Origin: Enterocloster bolteae
GTDB lineage: Bacteria; Bacillota; Clostridia; Lachnospirales; Lachnospiraceae
Length of the DNA: 58,850 nt
Direction of reading: 5' to 3'
NCBI GenBank assembly: GCA_021772025.1
Contig: JAETNT010000023.1
Coordinates: forward strand, 1 to 58,850
Positions 1 through 7,245 of the stretch are shown piece after piece. Position numbers and translations under genes: made by a program. Every line of letters begins with the position of its first letter. Position 1 is the stretch's first letter. The notes under the pieces were generated by a model. The model was given only the letters and a program-made list of their open reading frames with translations. It was not told where the DNA came from and made no database searches.

Positions 1-16
1 TATCCTATAAAGCATC

Positions 17-56
17 AAAAAAGCAGGCTAACGAATTTTTTATCCATCATCCTGCT
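17..56 (-). terminator. Terminator after spoVAC
   Basis: On the minus strand AGCAGG is followed by a 23-base loop, then CCTGCT and a run of six T. It lies about 46 bases after the spoVAC stop and suggests that the transcript ends here. The stem is only 6 bp, so strength is uncertain. Confidence 0.6.
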
Positions 57-102
57 CATAAATCCAACTACCAAATTAATTTTTTACTTCCTCATTCACT
101 TC

Positions 103-555
103 TCAAATAATTCCCATCACCCCTCCAATCCAATAAACAATCCCCAGTACCCAGCTGGCCAGCGTTCCAAACAGTATCACCGGCCCCGCAATGGTAAATA
201 TCTTGACGCCGATTCCAAATACCTGTCCCTCTGTTTTAAACTCAATAGCCGGCGCCACTACAGAATTGGCAAATCCGGTAATAGGCACCAGGGCGCCGGC
301 GCCGCCGTGCTTGACAATTTTTGGATAGATGTTTAGGCCGGTAAGAACTACGCTGGCGCCAATCAGGCATAAAAGAGTCCACGCTGCTGCGGCTTCTTTC
401 TCCAATCCTCCTGATAAAAACAGATTGGTAAGTCCCTGGCCTATGGTACAGATGATTCCTCCTGTCACAAAAGCCTTGGCCATATCCAAAGGCAGAGAAT
501 TGGTTGGGGTCACCTCTTTCACATAAGCATCATATGCCTTTTTATTTATTTCCAT
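103..555 (-). CDS. spoVAC: Stage V sporulation protein AC
   Basis: This 150-aa membrane protein belongs to the SpoVA channel, which moves dipicolinic acid into the forespore and releases it at germination. The N-terminal half carries VGGIICTIGQ, and the middle carries the family signature ALVPITGFANSVVAPAIE followed by a glycine-rich hydrophobic end. Length and signature fit SpoVAC rather than the shorter SpoVAE. The start has GGAGG nine bases upstream. It follows spoVAB by 24 bases and closes the visible operon. SpoVAD and SpoVAE, normally next, are not seen before the window edge. Sigma-G control is known for the family; no promoter is visible directly upstream because the gene is internal to an operon. 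Confidence 0.93.
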   Translation of the reverse strand: MEINKKAYDAYVKEVTPTNSLPLDMAKAFVTGGIICTIGQGLTNLFLSGGLEKEAAAAWTLLCLIGASVVLTGLNIYPKIVKHGGAGALVPITGFANSVVAPAIEFKTEGQVFGIGVKIFTIAGPVILFGTLASWVLGIVYWIGGVMGII

Positions 556-579
556 TTTCCAGTCCTCCTAGTCTGTTGA

Positions 580-1059
580 TTAACTGATTCTGTCCCCCAT
601 TCCCCTCAGGAAATAAAGGAAAGCGCCGGTCATTTTTCCCAATGCAATGGATAAAATCAGGTATTGAAAGCCTACTGCCAGATGGATTCTCCTGGAGATT
701 ACCGGAAGAGCCTGCAAGGTTTCCGCTAAAGACATTACCAGACAGCCTACAAAAATTCCTACAGAAAGTCCTATTATTCCCGTCGCTGCCCCTCCTGCCA
801 GGCTTCCGGCATAAGGACCGAAAAGGGCGGCTGTCCCTTTCGCAATAGGGATGGGAAACTCATATAGATCCATTACATTCCCCAAGGTTCCCCCTAAAAT
901 AATCACGGTTTCATAAAGAAGAATATGATCCCAAGTCCTGGTTTTTCCGATAAGCCTTGGAAATACGCCGATAATTGCTAAAAACGCAAATACTCCTGCC
1001 GCTATAATACCTCCTGATGCCAGCCCCATTACTGCCAGAAAAAGCGTCTTAATGAACAT
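580..1059 (-). CDS. spoVAB: Stage V sporulation protein AB
   Basis: This 159-aa integral membrane protein has about four or five hydrophobic segments and matches SpoVAB (FIKTLFLAVMGLASGG start, LGNVMDLYEFPIPI in the middle). It is a subunit of the SpoVA dipicolinic-acid transport complex of the forespore inner membrane. I take the ATG at 1059 over the in-frame TTG at 1062, because GGAGCAGG sits at a better distance. The start overlaps the end of spoVAA by 11 bases, which points to translational coupling. Confidence 0.88.
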   Translation of the reverse strand: MFIKTLFLAVMGLASGGIIAAGVFAFLAIIGVFPRLIGKTRTWDHILLYETVIILGGTLGNVMDLYEFPIPIAKGTAALFGPYAGSLAGGAATGIIGLSVGIFVGCLVMSLAETLQALPVISRRIHLAVGFQYLILSIALGKMTGAFLYFLRGMGDRIS

Positions 1060-1681
1060 CAATATCCTGCTCCTTTCTCTCTGCGTTCTGGATCAGGGTT
1101 TTGCTGATGTTGTCTTCGTAAGTACGCATCTCGACTTCCAGAGGCGTGGGGTCCGTGTTCAGCTTCCACTTTGAAAAATGATTGAAAAATACCAGGATCC
1201 CCAAAGCCAGGCCAACGGAATAAGATCCTTCTAAAACGGTAAAGCCTGACGCCTCCTTGCCCATAATCAAAAGGTAAATCTCTCCAAATACGGAAGAGAC
1301 ACTGACATCATTGTTAAAGGTCATAATGGCAAAAGCTGCCCCGCAGAAGCAGATAATGCATACAAAGATAGTTTTTGCCCACTGCCAGGTCAGACTGGGC
1401 TTTTTAGGGGGCTGGTAGTCAATAATAAAATCTGTCTCCCCCACATTGTTAATCTGCAGGCTGCTGTCCAGCTTTTGAAGTTTTTCCAGCACCGGCATGA
1501 CGCTTTCAATATAGCGCTTTGGGGCATCCTTGGGGATTTTTTTAATTTTCAGGCTGCTGCATTTATTCTGCAGGGCCGGATTGTCGCAGTAAATATCCGC
1601 TACGTCTTTAAGCAGAACATCTTTGTGATGAACCTCGGTAATTTGACGGATATTCAGGTAAAGAGTCGGGGCCGCGCTCAT
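1049..1681 (-). CDS. spoVAA: Stage V sporulation protein AA
   Basis: This 210-aa protein has a soluble N-terminal domain (about residues 1-110, with TLYLNIRQITEV at its start) followed by two to three membrane segments (IFVCIICFCGAAFAIMTF and GSYSVGLALGILVFF). That layout matches SpoVAA, a SpoVA complex subunit. An upstream extension to 1792 is open, but the ATG at 1681 has GGAGG nine bases before it and begins the conserved domain, so I chose it. Its ATG overlaps the stop of the small ORF at 1678-1836 as ATGA. It overlaps spoVAB downstream. Confidence 0.88.
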   Translation of the reverse strand: MSAAPTLYLNIRQITEVHHKDVLLKDVADIYCDNPALQNKCSSLKIKKIPKDAPKRYIESVMPVLEKLQKLDSSLQINNVGETDFIIDYQPPKKPSLTWQWAKTIFVCIICFCGAAFAIMTFNNDVSVSSVFGEIYLLIMGKEASGFTVLEGSYSVGLALGILVFFNHFSKWKLNTDPTPLEVEMRTYEDNISKTLIQNAERKEQDIDVH

Positions 1682-1836
1682 AAAATCCGCCCTCCTGGCA
1701 TGGACTGAAATACCAATGTTCCCTGGGGAAACGCCTGATCCGGAAGCTGGAACATGCAATACCAAACCGCCGCTCCAATAAGTCCGATGCATAGAATGAA
1801 TACCAGAATTCCCAATACATATTTAACCGCATCCAT
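1678..1836 (-). CDS. Small single-pass membrane protein, 52 aa, coupled to spoVAA
   Basis: I do not recognise this family. The ATG at 1836 follows GGAAAGGATG. The product begins MDAVKYVLGILVFILCIG and continues through one clear membrane helix (about residues 4-28), then a short tail containing FQLPDQAFPQGT. Its TGA overlaps the spoVAA ATG (ATGA), and it sits 72 bases after the spoIIAC stop. Placement between sigma F and the SpoVA genes suggests a sporulation role, but that is inference. A spurious ORF that only serves translation of spoVAA is the alternative. Confidence 0.6.
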   Translation of the reverse strand: MDAVKYVLGILVFILCIGLIGAAVWYCMFQLPDQAFPQGTLVFQSMPGGRIL

Positions 1837-1908
1837 TTGGGTCACATCCTTTCCTCTGATGTTGGTATAGATAGGATTTCCCAAAAAGGTAATTTTATGT
1901 ATGGAATC

Positions 1909-2622
1909 CTAAAGGCGCTCCCGCATTTTTTTTAAAATTCTTTTTTCCAGCCGGGATACCTGCACCTGGGAGATGTTCAAGACCTTGGCGATTTCTGTCT
2001 GAGTCTGGCTATAATAATACCGGCGGAGAATAATATCCTTCTCCTGTCCGTTAAGACCGTCCAACAGCTTTTCTAGTATCATCCTGTCTAGTACCTTCTC
2101 CTGAGCGTCATTTTCCTCCTCCAGCTTGTCCAGGAGGCAGGCGCTGTTCTCTCCCAAATCTCCTACTGGCCGGTATAAAGATTCTATTTCCGCCCCAGCC
2201 TCTAAAGATGCCGCAACCTCCTCTCTGCTAATCTGAAGTTTCCCGGCAATTTCATCCAGAGTGGGTTCTCTCCCTAAGCTGTAGGTCATATCTTCTCTGG
2301 CGGCCTGAATTCTTGCACTCATCTCCTTTAAAGACCGGCTCACCTTAATCATCCCGTCATCCCTCAAAAACCGTTTAATTTCCCCTGTTATCATGGGAAC
2401 CGCATAAGTGGAGAACCGTACCTCAAAGGCAGGATCAAATTTGTCGATAGCCTTTATAAGCCCAATACTTCCGATTTGAAATAGATCTTCCAGCTCATGT
2501 CCCCTGCCGGAAAACCGGCGCACAATGCTCCAGATTAATCCTACGTTTTCCATAACCAGTCTGTCTCTGGCCTCTTTATCCCCTGCGTGAGCTTCCCGGA
2601 TTAATCTCATTGTCTCATCCAT
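1909..2622 (-). CDS. spoIIAC: RNA polymerase sigma-F factor
   Basis: This 237-aa sigma-70 family factor directs early forespore transcription. Region 2 (about 40-95) holds GHELEDLFQIGSIGLIKAID and RFSTYAVPMITGEIKRFLRD. Region 3 follows, and region 4 (about 188-233) ends in a helix-turn-helix with TQTEIAKVLNISQVQVSRLE. It is third in the canonical spoIIAA-AB-AC order, four bases after spoIIAB, which distinguishes it from sigma G or sigma B. Activity is held by SpoIIAB and released by SpoIIAA. Confidence 0.96.
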   Translation of the reverse strand: MDETMRLIREAHAGDKEARDRLVMENVGLIWSIVRRFSGRGHELEDLFQIGSIGLIKAIDKFDPAFEVRFSTYAVPMITGEIKRFLRDDGMIKVSRSLKEMSARIQAAREDMTYSLGREPTLDEIAGKLQISREEVAASLEAGAEIESLYRPVGDLGENSACLLDKLEEENDAQEKVLDRMILEKLLDGLNGQEKDIILRRYYYSQTQTEIAKVLNISQVQVSRLEKRILKKMRERL

Positions 2623-2626
2623 GTTT

Positions 2627-3061
2627 TCACCCGCCTATGCGCTTCTTCATGGTCACCTTGGTTCCCTGCCCCGGTTCTGTCTCCACCTCTACCTGATCCA
2701 TAAAAGCCTCCATAAAAGAAAAACCCATACCGGATCGTTCTCCCGTAGTGTCCGTAGTGTACATAGGCTCCATAGCCTTTTTCAGATTGGAAATTCCTAT
2801 TCCCTCATCTTTCACAGAAAGAGTTAACAGGTTCTCCTTAATCTCTGCTTCTATGTAAATAATTCCTGAGCCTCCCTGATAGCCATGAATAATAGCATTG
2901 GTTACCGCCTCGGAAACCGCGGTCTTTACATCGTCTATTTCTTCCAGGGTGGGATTCATACGGCTCATAAAAACTGCTGCCATAACCCGGGCAAACTCCT
3001 CGTTTCGAGACAGACTGTCTATTTGCATTTTTACCCTTTCTACATCTTTTCTCTCTTCCAT
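2627..3061 (-). CDS. spoIIAB: Anti-sigma F factor / serine kinase
   Basis: This 144-aa GHKL-fold protein binds sigma F and phosphorylates SpoIIAA. The N-box SEAVTNAIIHGY places the expected Glu51 and Asn55; the G1 box is DEGIGIS and the G2-type box is GERSGMGFSFME. The length equals that of the Bacillus protein. GAGGGG precedes the start. The gene lies between spoIIAA (14-base gap) and spoIIAC (4-base gap), the invariant arrangement for this partner-switching module. Confidence 0.96.
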   Translation of the reverse strand: MEERKDVERVKMQIDSLSRNEEFARVMAAVFMSRMNPTLEEIDDVKTAVSEAVTNAIIHGYQGGSGIIYIEAEIKENLLTLSVKDEGIGISNLKKAMEPMYTTDTTGERSGMGFSFMEAFMDQVEVETEPGQGTKVTMKKRIGG

Positions 3062-3075
3062 ATATTCCCCTCTTT

Positions 3076-3420
3076 CTAGCCGACCAAAGCGGCCTCTTTA
3101 CTCTTGTAGCTTGGAACCAGCTTGGCAATTCCCGCTGCCGTAAGGATCCGATGAACCTGAGGCCCTGCGCCGTAAAGGCCTACCCGGCCGCCGCTTCTCT
3201 CCATCTGTTTATATCGGTTCAGTAAAATTCCGATCCCTGAAGAATCCATAAACTCGGTTTTAGAAAAATCAAAGATAATCCGGTTGATATAATTCTCCGC
3301 CAACAGCAGATCCGTTTCATATCTTAAGTTCCGACAATTGTGATGATCCAACTCCTTCGGAAGATGGATAATCAAGCTTTGTTCCTTTGCTTCATAAATA
3401 AATGACAGATCCATATTCAT
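3076..3420 (-). CDS. spoIIAA: Anti-anti-sigma F factor
   Basis: This 114-aa STAS-domain protein, when unphosphorylated, displaces sigma F from SpoIIAB. LDHHNCRNLR and FMDSSGIGILLNRYK are the STAS signatures; Ser60 aligns with the phosphorylated Ser58 of Bacillus SpoIIAA. The frame is open to 3483, but the ATG at 3420 has AGGAAGGAG upstream and starts at the family position. It is the first gene of the spoIIA operon. A Spo0A-box-like TGTCGAA lies 28 bases upstream, in line with the known Spo0A control of this operon. Confidence 0.95.
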   Translation of the reverse strand: MNMDLSFIYEAKEQSLIIHLPKELDHHNCRNLRYETDLLLAENYINRIIFDFSKTEFMDSSGIGILLNRYKQMERSGGRVGLYGAGPQVHRILTAAGIAKLVPSYKSKEAALVG

Positions 3421-3448
3421 AAAATCTCCTTCCTTATTGTTCCACCAT

Positions 3449-3455
3449 TTCGACA
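3449..3455 (-). promoter_or_regulatory. Spo0A-box-like site upstream of spoIIAA
   Basis: TGTCGAA within TTTTTGTCGAAATG on the minus strand matches the 0A-box consensus. It lies in the short gap (55 bases) between the upstream terminator and the spoIIAA start. Spo0A is known to activate spoIIA in Bacillus. I could not identify a convincing sigma-H promoter, so the geometry is unproven. Confidence 0.6.
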
Positions 3456-3475
3456 AAAATATACATAAAAGCAAA

Positions 3476-3513
3476 AAAGACACTGCGAAAAAGTCTTCTT
3501 TCGTAGTGTCTTT
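3476..3513 (-). terminator. Terminator after the TPR membrane gene
   Basis: The arms AAAGACACTGCGAAA (3476-3490) and TTTCGTAGTGTCTTT (3499-3513) pair over 15 bp with one G-U and an 8-base loop. On the minus strand the stem ends in a T-run. It separates the TPR gene from spoIIAA. Confidence 0.85.
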
Positions 3514-3521
3514 CTATTTAT

Positions 3522-5117
3522 TTAAGGTTGTTCCCCGTTATTCACAGGAACCGTCTCAGGCTCTGTCTCTCCGCCTTGAGCTTCCACGGCTCCTGAACTC
3601 GGTGCCTCTCCTCCTGTCTCGGCCGGAGGCGCCTGGCTCTCTTCCCCTGGCGCTCTTTCTGTCTCTCTTGCGCTTTCTCTCTGTCCAGTTCTTTCCGTTT
3701 GTTCTCTTTCTCCCGGCTCCGTCTCGCCTGCCTCAGTCGCCCTCTCTGTTTCCGGCTCCGTCTCTTGGCCTTCCTCTCCGGGGTCTTCCGGCATTGCCAC
3801 AACAGGAAGCCCCATTTGAGCCATTGCGCTGGTAGCCTGGGAAGCTTGAGGACTGTTAGGAAAACTGGTAATAATCTTACCAAAATATTCTCTGGCCTTA
3901 TCCGTATCTTCCTGGTTCTGATACAACCGTCCCAGCAGATAGATGACAGAAGGGTTGTCCGGTTTAATCTCTAAGCTTTTCTGATAATATGCCAAGGCTT
4001 CTTCCTCCTGTCCGGAATTCCAGGCAGAAGTTCCCAAATCCTCCAGGGTCTGATAGCCTCTGTTCTGCATATCTTCGGTTACTGTCTCTGCAATTTCCAG
4101 AACGCTTTCATCGGTAATCAGGGAGGTATCCAAATTCACATACAGCTTAGCAACAGATACAATATCGTCGTTCTGGTATGCCTGAAGAATCCCGATTATA
4201 GTCTGGTATTGAGCCACAACAAGATTTGTGTCCCCCTCAATGGTAGAAAGCTTTGCCTCCATCTCTCCGGCCCGGGCCTGCAGCTCATCATAAGAACTCT
4301 GAAGAATATCCATTTCCTGGTTTTTCTGATTCAGCTTCTGGCTGTAGGCAATAATCTCCTGATTATGATCATTGCTTAAGGCCCGCATACTGGGAGGCAT
4401 AATAAGAAAATAGGTTACCAGTCCTCCCAACACCAGTCCTGCCAGAATATTTAAAATACTCTGCCAGCCGGTATTTTCCTTATAGGTAGGAGGCATTATC
4501 ACATCATCGTCCTGCATCTGGTGATGGGAAAATGCGTTTTTCAGTTTACGTTTTTCCACCTCCGCCTTACCGGTATTTTTCTTTACAATAGACATATACC
4601 ATTGGGCCTTAGGATTGTTTTTATCAATCTGTAAAACCCGGTATAGAGAACGCCCTGCCTTGGGAAAATCCTCATGGTACATATAGAGTACCGCCAAAAG
4701 CAGGTGGGCTTTAATAAAATTGGGATTATCCTCCACCACTCTGGTAAGCTGCAAAATTGCCAGATCATCGCTGTCATGCTGGGCATACCAGAGAGCCTGA
4801 TTATACTTTTTTACATTCTGATCCACAACCTCCAGACGGCCAGGTTTTCTCTGAATCTCATCCAGATAGTGATCCGCCGGGTTATCCGTCGGGTGCAGGT
4901 TGGTACTGATAACCCACTGAACCAAAGCATCTGATACTTCCCCCATTTCGTAATAAATAAGACCCAGAAGGTTTCTGGCATCCATCTGATATTTATCAAA
5001 ATGAAGGCTTTTTTTCAGGGATTCTACGGCTCCTGAAAGATCCCTGATATTGGCTTTTTCCAGTCCCAGATTGTAAAAACTGTTGGCAATCTGGCGGTTT
5101 CGATTTACATAGTCCAT
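3522..5117 (-). CDS. Membrane-anchored TPR protein with coiled coil and acidic tail
   Basis: Function unknown. Residues 1-180 hold several TPR repeats (for example SGAVESLKKSLHFDKYQMDA and KAHLLLAVLYMYHEDFPKAG). One membrane helix spans about 220-240, a coiled coil about 252-295, and two further TPRs occupy about 378-432 (ALAYYQKSLEIKPDNPSVIY). The last 85 residues are low-complexity, rich in Glu, Thr, Pro and Gly. TPRs on both sides of a single helix suggest a scaffold bridging two compartments, which is inference. It starts five bases after the 49-aa gene's stop, with AGGGAA as ribosome site, and ends at a strong terminator, so the two genes form one unit. Confidence 0.85.
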   Translation of the reverse strand: MDYVNRNRQIANSFYNLGLEKANIRDLSGAVESLKKSLHFDKYQMDARNLLGLIYYEMGEVSDALVQWVISTNLHPTDNPADHYLDEIQRKPGRLEVVDQNVKKYNQALWYAQHDSDDLAILQLTRVVEDNPNFIKAHLLLAVLYMYHEDFPKAGRSLYRVLQIDKNNPKAQWYMSIVKKNTGKAEVEKRKLKNAFSHHQMQDDDVIMPPTYKENTGWQSILNILAGLVLGGLVTYFLIMPPSMRALSNDHNQEIIAYSQKLNQKNQEMDILQSSYDELQARAGEMEAKLSTIEGDTNLVVAQYQTIIGILQAYQNDDIVSVAKLYVNLDTSLITDESVLEIAETVTEDMQNRGYQTLEDLGTSAWNSGQEEEALAYYQKSLEIKPDNPSVIYLLGRLYQNQEDTDKAREYFGKIITSFPNSPQASQATSAMAQMGLPVVAMPEDPGEEGQETEPETERATEAGETEPGEREQTERTGQRESARETERAPGEESQAPPAETGGEAPSSGAVEAQGGETEPETVPVNNGEQP

Positions 5118-5122
5118 ACCGT

Positions 5123-5272
5123 TTATTCCCTGACTTCCTTAATCATTTCCATCATAATGTCTGTCATATCGGTTAAATCGCTTTTGACAATAGCATCCGC
5201 AATTTCCTCTACATCCAGACTGGGCTTAAAACGGCTGATTTCCTCCTCAAAATTAATTCCTGATTCTCCCAT
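5123..5272 (-). CDS. Small 49-aa acidic helical protein, first gene of the TPR operon
   Basis: Not recognised. The ATG at 5272 has AAAGGAG eight bases upstream and the product starts MGESGINFEEEISRFKPSLD, then a second helical stretch with DIMMEMIKEVRE. It is highly charged, has no membrane helix and no Cys. A near-consensus SigA promoter lies 51 bases upstream, and the TPR gene starts five bases after its stop, so it is very likely translated. It could be a partner or regulator of the TPR protein, which is inference. Confidence 0.8.
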   Translation of the reverse strand: MGESGINFEEEISRFKPSLDVEEIADAIVKSDLTDMTDIMMEMIKEVRE

Positions 5273-5322
5273 ATTTTTTCTCCTTTGGTACTGCCAAAAT
5301 GGGTAGTCCTATTACGAATAGC

Positions 5323-5351
5323 ATTATATAAAAGATCCGTTTCCTATGCAA
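5323..5351 (-). promoter_or_regulatory. SigA promoter for the 49-aa/TPR operon
   Basis: TTGCAT (5346-5351) and TATAAT (5323-5328) are separated by exactly 17 bases on the minus strand, with the ribosome site following about 35 bases later. Confidence 0.8.
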
Positions 5352-5403
5352 CTATATTTTTTCGGGGCCTTTCGGCCAAATCCGGCAATTTTTTCCTCCT
5401 CTG

Positions 5404-6087
5404 TCAGGAGCCTGAACTGGGGATATAAGGAATCAGCGCTCCCGCCACACTGCTGATAGGCATGGTCTGAAGCCAGATATGGCCCGGTCCGGTAATAACC
5501 GTGTTAAATAGTCCTTCTCCGCCAAACAGTACATTTTTTACGCCTGAAATCATCTGGATATCCATCTGGCAGCTGGCTGTCATAGCGGCCAGGTGTCCGC
5601 TGTCAATTACCATCTGCTGGCCTGAACCAAGCTCATATTCCACCACATGACCGTCAAATTCGGCAAAGGCTATGCCCTTTCCTGACAGTTTCTGGAGAAT
5701 AAATCCCTCCCCGCCAAACAAGCCGGAGGCAAGCTTTTTGTGGAAATGAACAGACAAGTTCACTCCGGATTCCGCCGCCAGAAATCCGCTTTTCTGCAAA
5801 ATCATCTCCTGCCCCGGGCTAATCTCAAATGCTTTTACGGATCCTGGAAAGCTGGAGGCAAAACTGATGAGTCCCGGACCTCCCTGGGCTGTGTAGATAT
5901 TTTGAAACAGCCCCTCTCCGGAAAACATACGGCCGAATACCTTGCCGATTCCTCCGTTACTGCTGGTCTCCATCTTCATATTCGGAGACATCCAGGCCAT
6001 TGACCCCCGCTCTGTAATCATACTCTCCCCCGTCTCCAGTTGGCAGATTACCACCGGCAGGGTTTCTCCTTCTATTGTGTAACGCAT
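5404..6087 (-). CDS. AIM24 / TIGR00266 family protein
   Basis: This 227-aa protein matches the AIM24 family (formerly DUF124), a beta-rich fold built of internally repeated units. Repeated phrases such as GEGLFQN, GGEGFILQKL and GGEGLFNTVITGPG show the repeats, and the ending has IWLQTMPISSVAGALIPYIP. The molecular role in bacteria is not established. AGGAGG lies nine bases before the ATG and a strong promoter lies upstream. It appears to be monocistronic: the next gene on this strand has its own promoter. Confidence 0.88.
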   Translation of the reverse strand: MRYTIEGETLPVVICQLETGESMITERGSMAWMSPNMKMETSSNGGIGKVFGRMFSGEGLFQNIYTAQGGPGLISFASSFPGSVKAFEISPGQEMILQKSGFLAAESGVNLSVHFHKKLASGLFGGEGFILQKLSGKGIAFAEFDGHVVEYELGSGQQMVIDSGHLAAMTASCQMDIQMISGVKNVLFGGEGLFNTVITGPGHIWLQTMPISSVAGALIPYIPSSGS

Positions 6088-6117
6088 ACTTAATACCTCC
6101 TGTTAGCTGATAATTTT

Positions 6118-6146
6118 ATTATAGGGATAAAACAGCTGAAAGGCAA
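6118..6146 (-). promoter_or_regulatory. SigA promoter for the AIM24-family gene
   Basis: TTGCCT (6141-6146) and TATAAT (6118-6123), 17-base spacer, minus strand, about 30 bases ahead of the start codon. Confidence 0.8.
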
Positions 6147-6288
6147 GAATTTTCTTATTCTTTATGTCCTCAGTCCAAAGTTGGTATTATAGAACGTTCA
6201 GGGCTTTTACCGGCTTTTGAAATATGGTACAATTAAGAACATCGGACAAAGTAATCCCTGCAAATTTAAAATCAGGAGGTATCACAAT

Positions 6289-7245
6289 ATGAATCAGTCT
6301 CCAAATATCTGTCATAAGTCTTTTTCTCTCACCTCATTTCAAGACGGCTTAATTTTGGATGTGCTTACAGTCATGCCGGATTCCCCAAAAGCCCTTCTTC
6401 AGCTTGCCCATGGTATGTGCGAGCACAAAGAGCGCTATATTCCCTTTATGGAATATCTGGCCGGGCTGGGATTTGGATGCATCATCAGTGATCACCGGGG
6501 GCATGGAAAAAGTGTAAAGACCATGGAAGATTTAGGATATTTTTATGAAAACGGCGGTCCCTCTCTGGTAAAGGATCTTCATCAGGTGACCCTTTTTATC
6601 CGGAGGCAGTATCCAAGGCTTCCCTTCTTCCTCTTTGGACATAGTATGGGCTCTCTGGCCGTCCGGGTATACCTAAAGCATTATGAAAAAGATCTAAGCG
6701 GCCTGATTGTCTGCGGCTCCCCCAGCAACAATCCTTTAGCGGGACCGGGCATGGTTTTAGTACGCCTTCTGGCAGACATCAGAGGGGACCGCTGCCGAAG
6801 CCGTCTGATTAACCGGATTTTTTCTGCCTCCTTTGAAAAACCTTTTCATGGGGAGGGAATGATCCATTCCTGGATTTCCAGTGATAAAGCTGTAGTAAAA
6901 GCCTATAACGCCAGCCCTTACTGTAATTTTACCTTTACCTTAAACGGTTATATGGCCCTTTTATGGCTTGTGAAAAGTACTTATGACAAAAAAGGATGGA
7001 AGGTGAAAAAGCCGCATCTTCCCATTCTGTTCCTTTCCGGAGGGGATGATCCCTGTATGATCTCAAAGGAAAAATTTGAAGAAGCCGTCACCCTTTTAAA
7101 GGATGCCGGCTACCAAAACGTAAGCTCCCGGATTTATCCCGGCCTGCGCCACGAAATTTTAAACGAGCCAATGCGGCAGGCCGTATATGAGGACGCCGCT
7201 GAATTTTTACTATCTGCCTTGCCCTCAAAAAATACGGTTTCTTAA
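6289..7245 (+). CDS. Alpha/beta hydrolase, monoacylglycerol-lipase-like (Hydrolase_4)
   Basis: This 318-aa serine hydrolase has the nucleophile elbow GHSMGS, an early LAHGMCEHKERY oxyanion strand and DHRGHGKS, all typical of the Hydrolase_4 / lysophospholipase group. The likely catalytic Asp is in LSGGDDPCM and the His in GLRHEILNE. No signal peptide is seen, so it is probably cytoplasmic. The frame is open from 6217, but AGGAGG lies nine bases before the ATG at 6289. It converges on the methylase gene with a 4-base overlap of stop codons and no terminator between them. The natural substrate cannot be read from sequence. Confidence 0.85.
   Translation: MNQSPNICHKSFSLTSFQDGLILDVLTVMPDSPKALLQLAHGMCEHKERYIPFMEYLAGLGFGCIISDHRGHGKSVKTMEDLGYFYENGGPSLVKDLHQVTLFIRRQYPRLPFFLFGHSMGSLAVRVYLKHYEKDLSGLIVCGSPSNNPLAGPGMVLVRLLADIRGDRCRSRLINRIFSASFEKPFHGEGMIHSWISSDKAVVKAYNASPYCNFTFTLNGYMALLWLVKSTYDKKGWKVKKPHLPILFLSGGDDPCMISKEKFEEAVTLLKDAGYQNVSSRIYPGLRHEILNEPMRQAVYEDAAEFLLSALPSKNTVS

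Noticed and set aside
1..102. spoVAD start after spoVAC
   Set aside because: The only ATG frame here runs 14 codons to a stop, inside a terminator-like hairpin.
1681..1792. Longer spoVAA start at 1792
   Set aside because: The extra 37 residues have no family likeness and overlap the 52-aa membrane ORF; the ATG at 1681 has a clear ribosome site.
3437..3835. 132-codon plus-strand frame
   Set aside because: It is antisense to the low-complexity acidic tail of the TPR protein; its Leu/Pro-rich composition follows from that.
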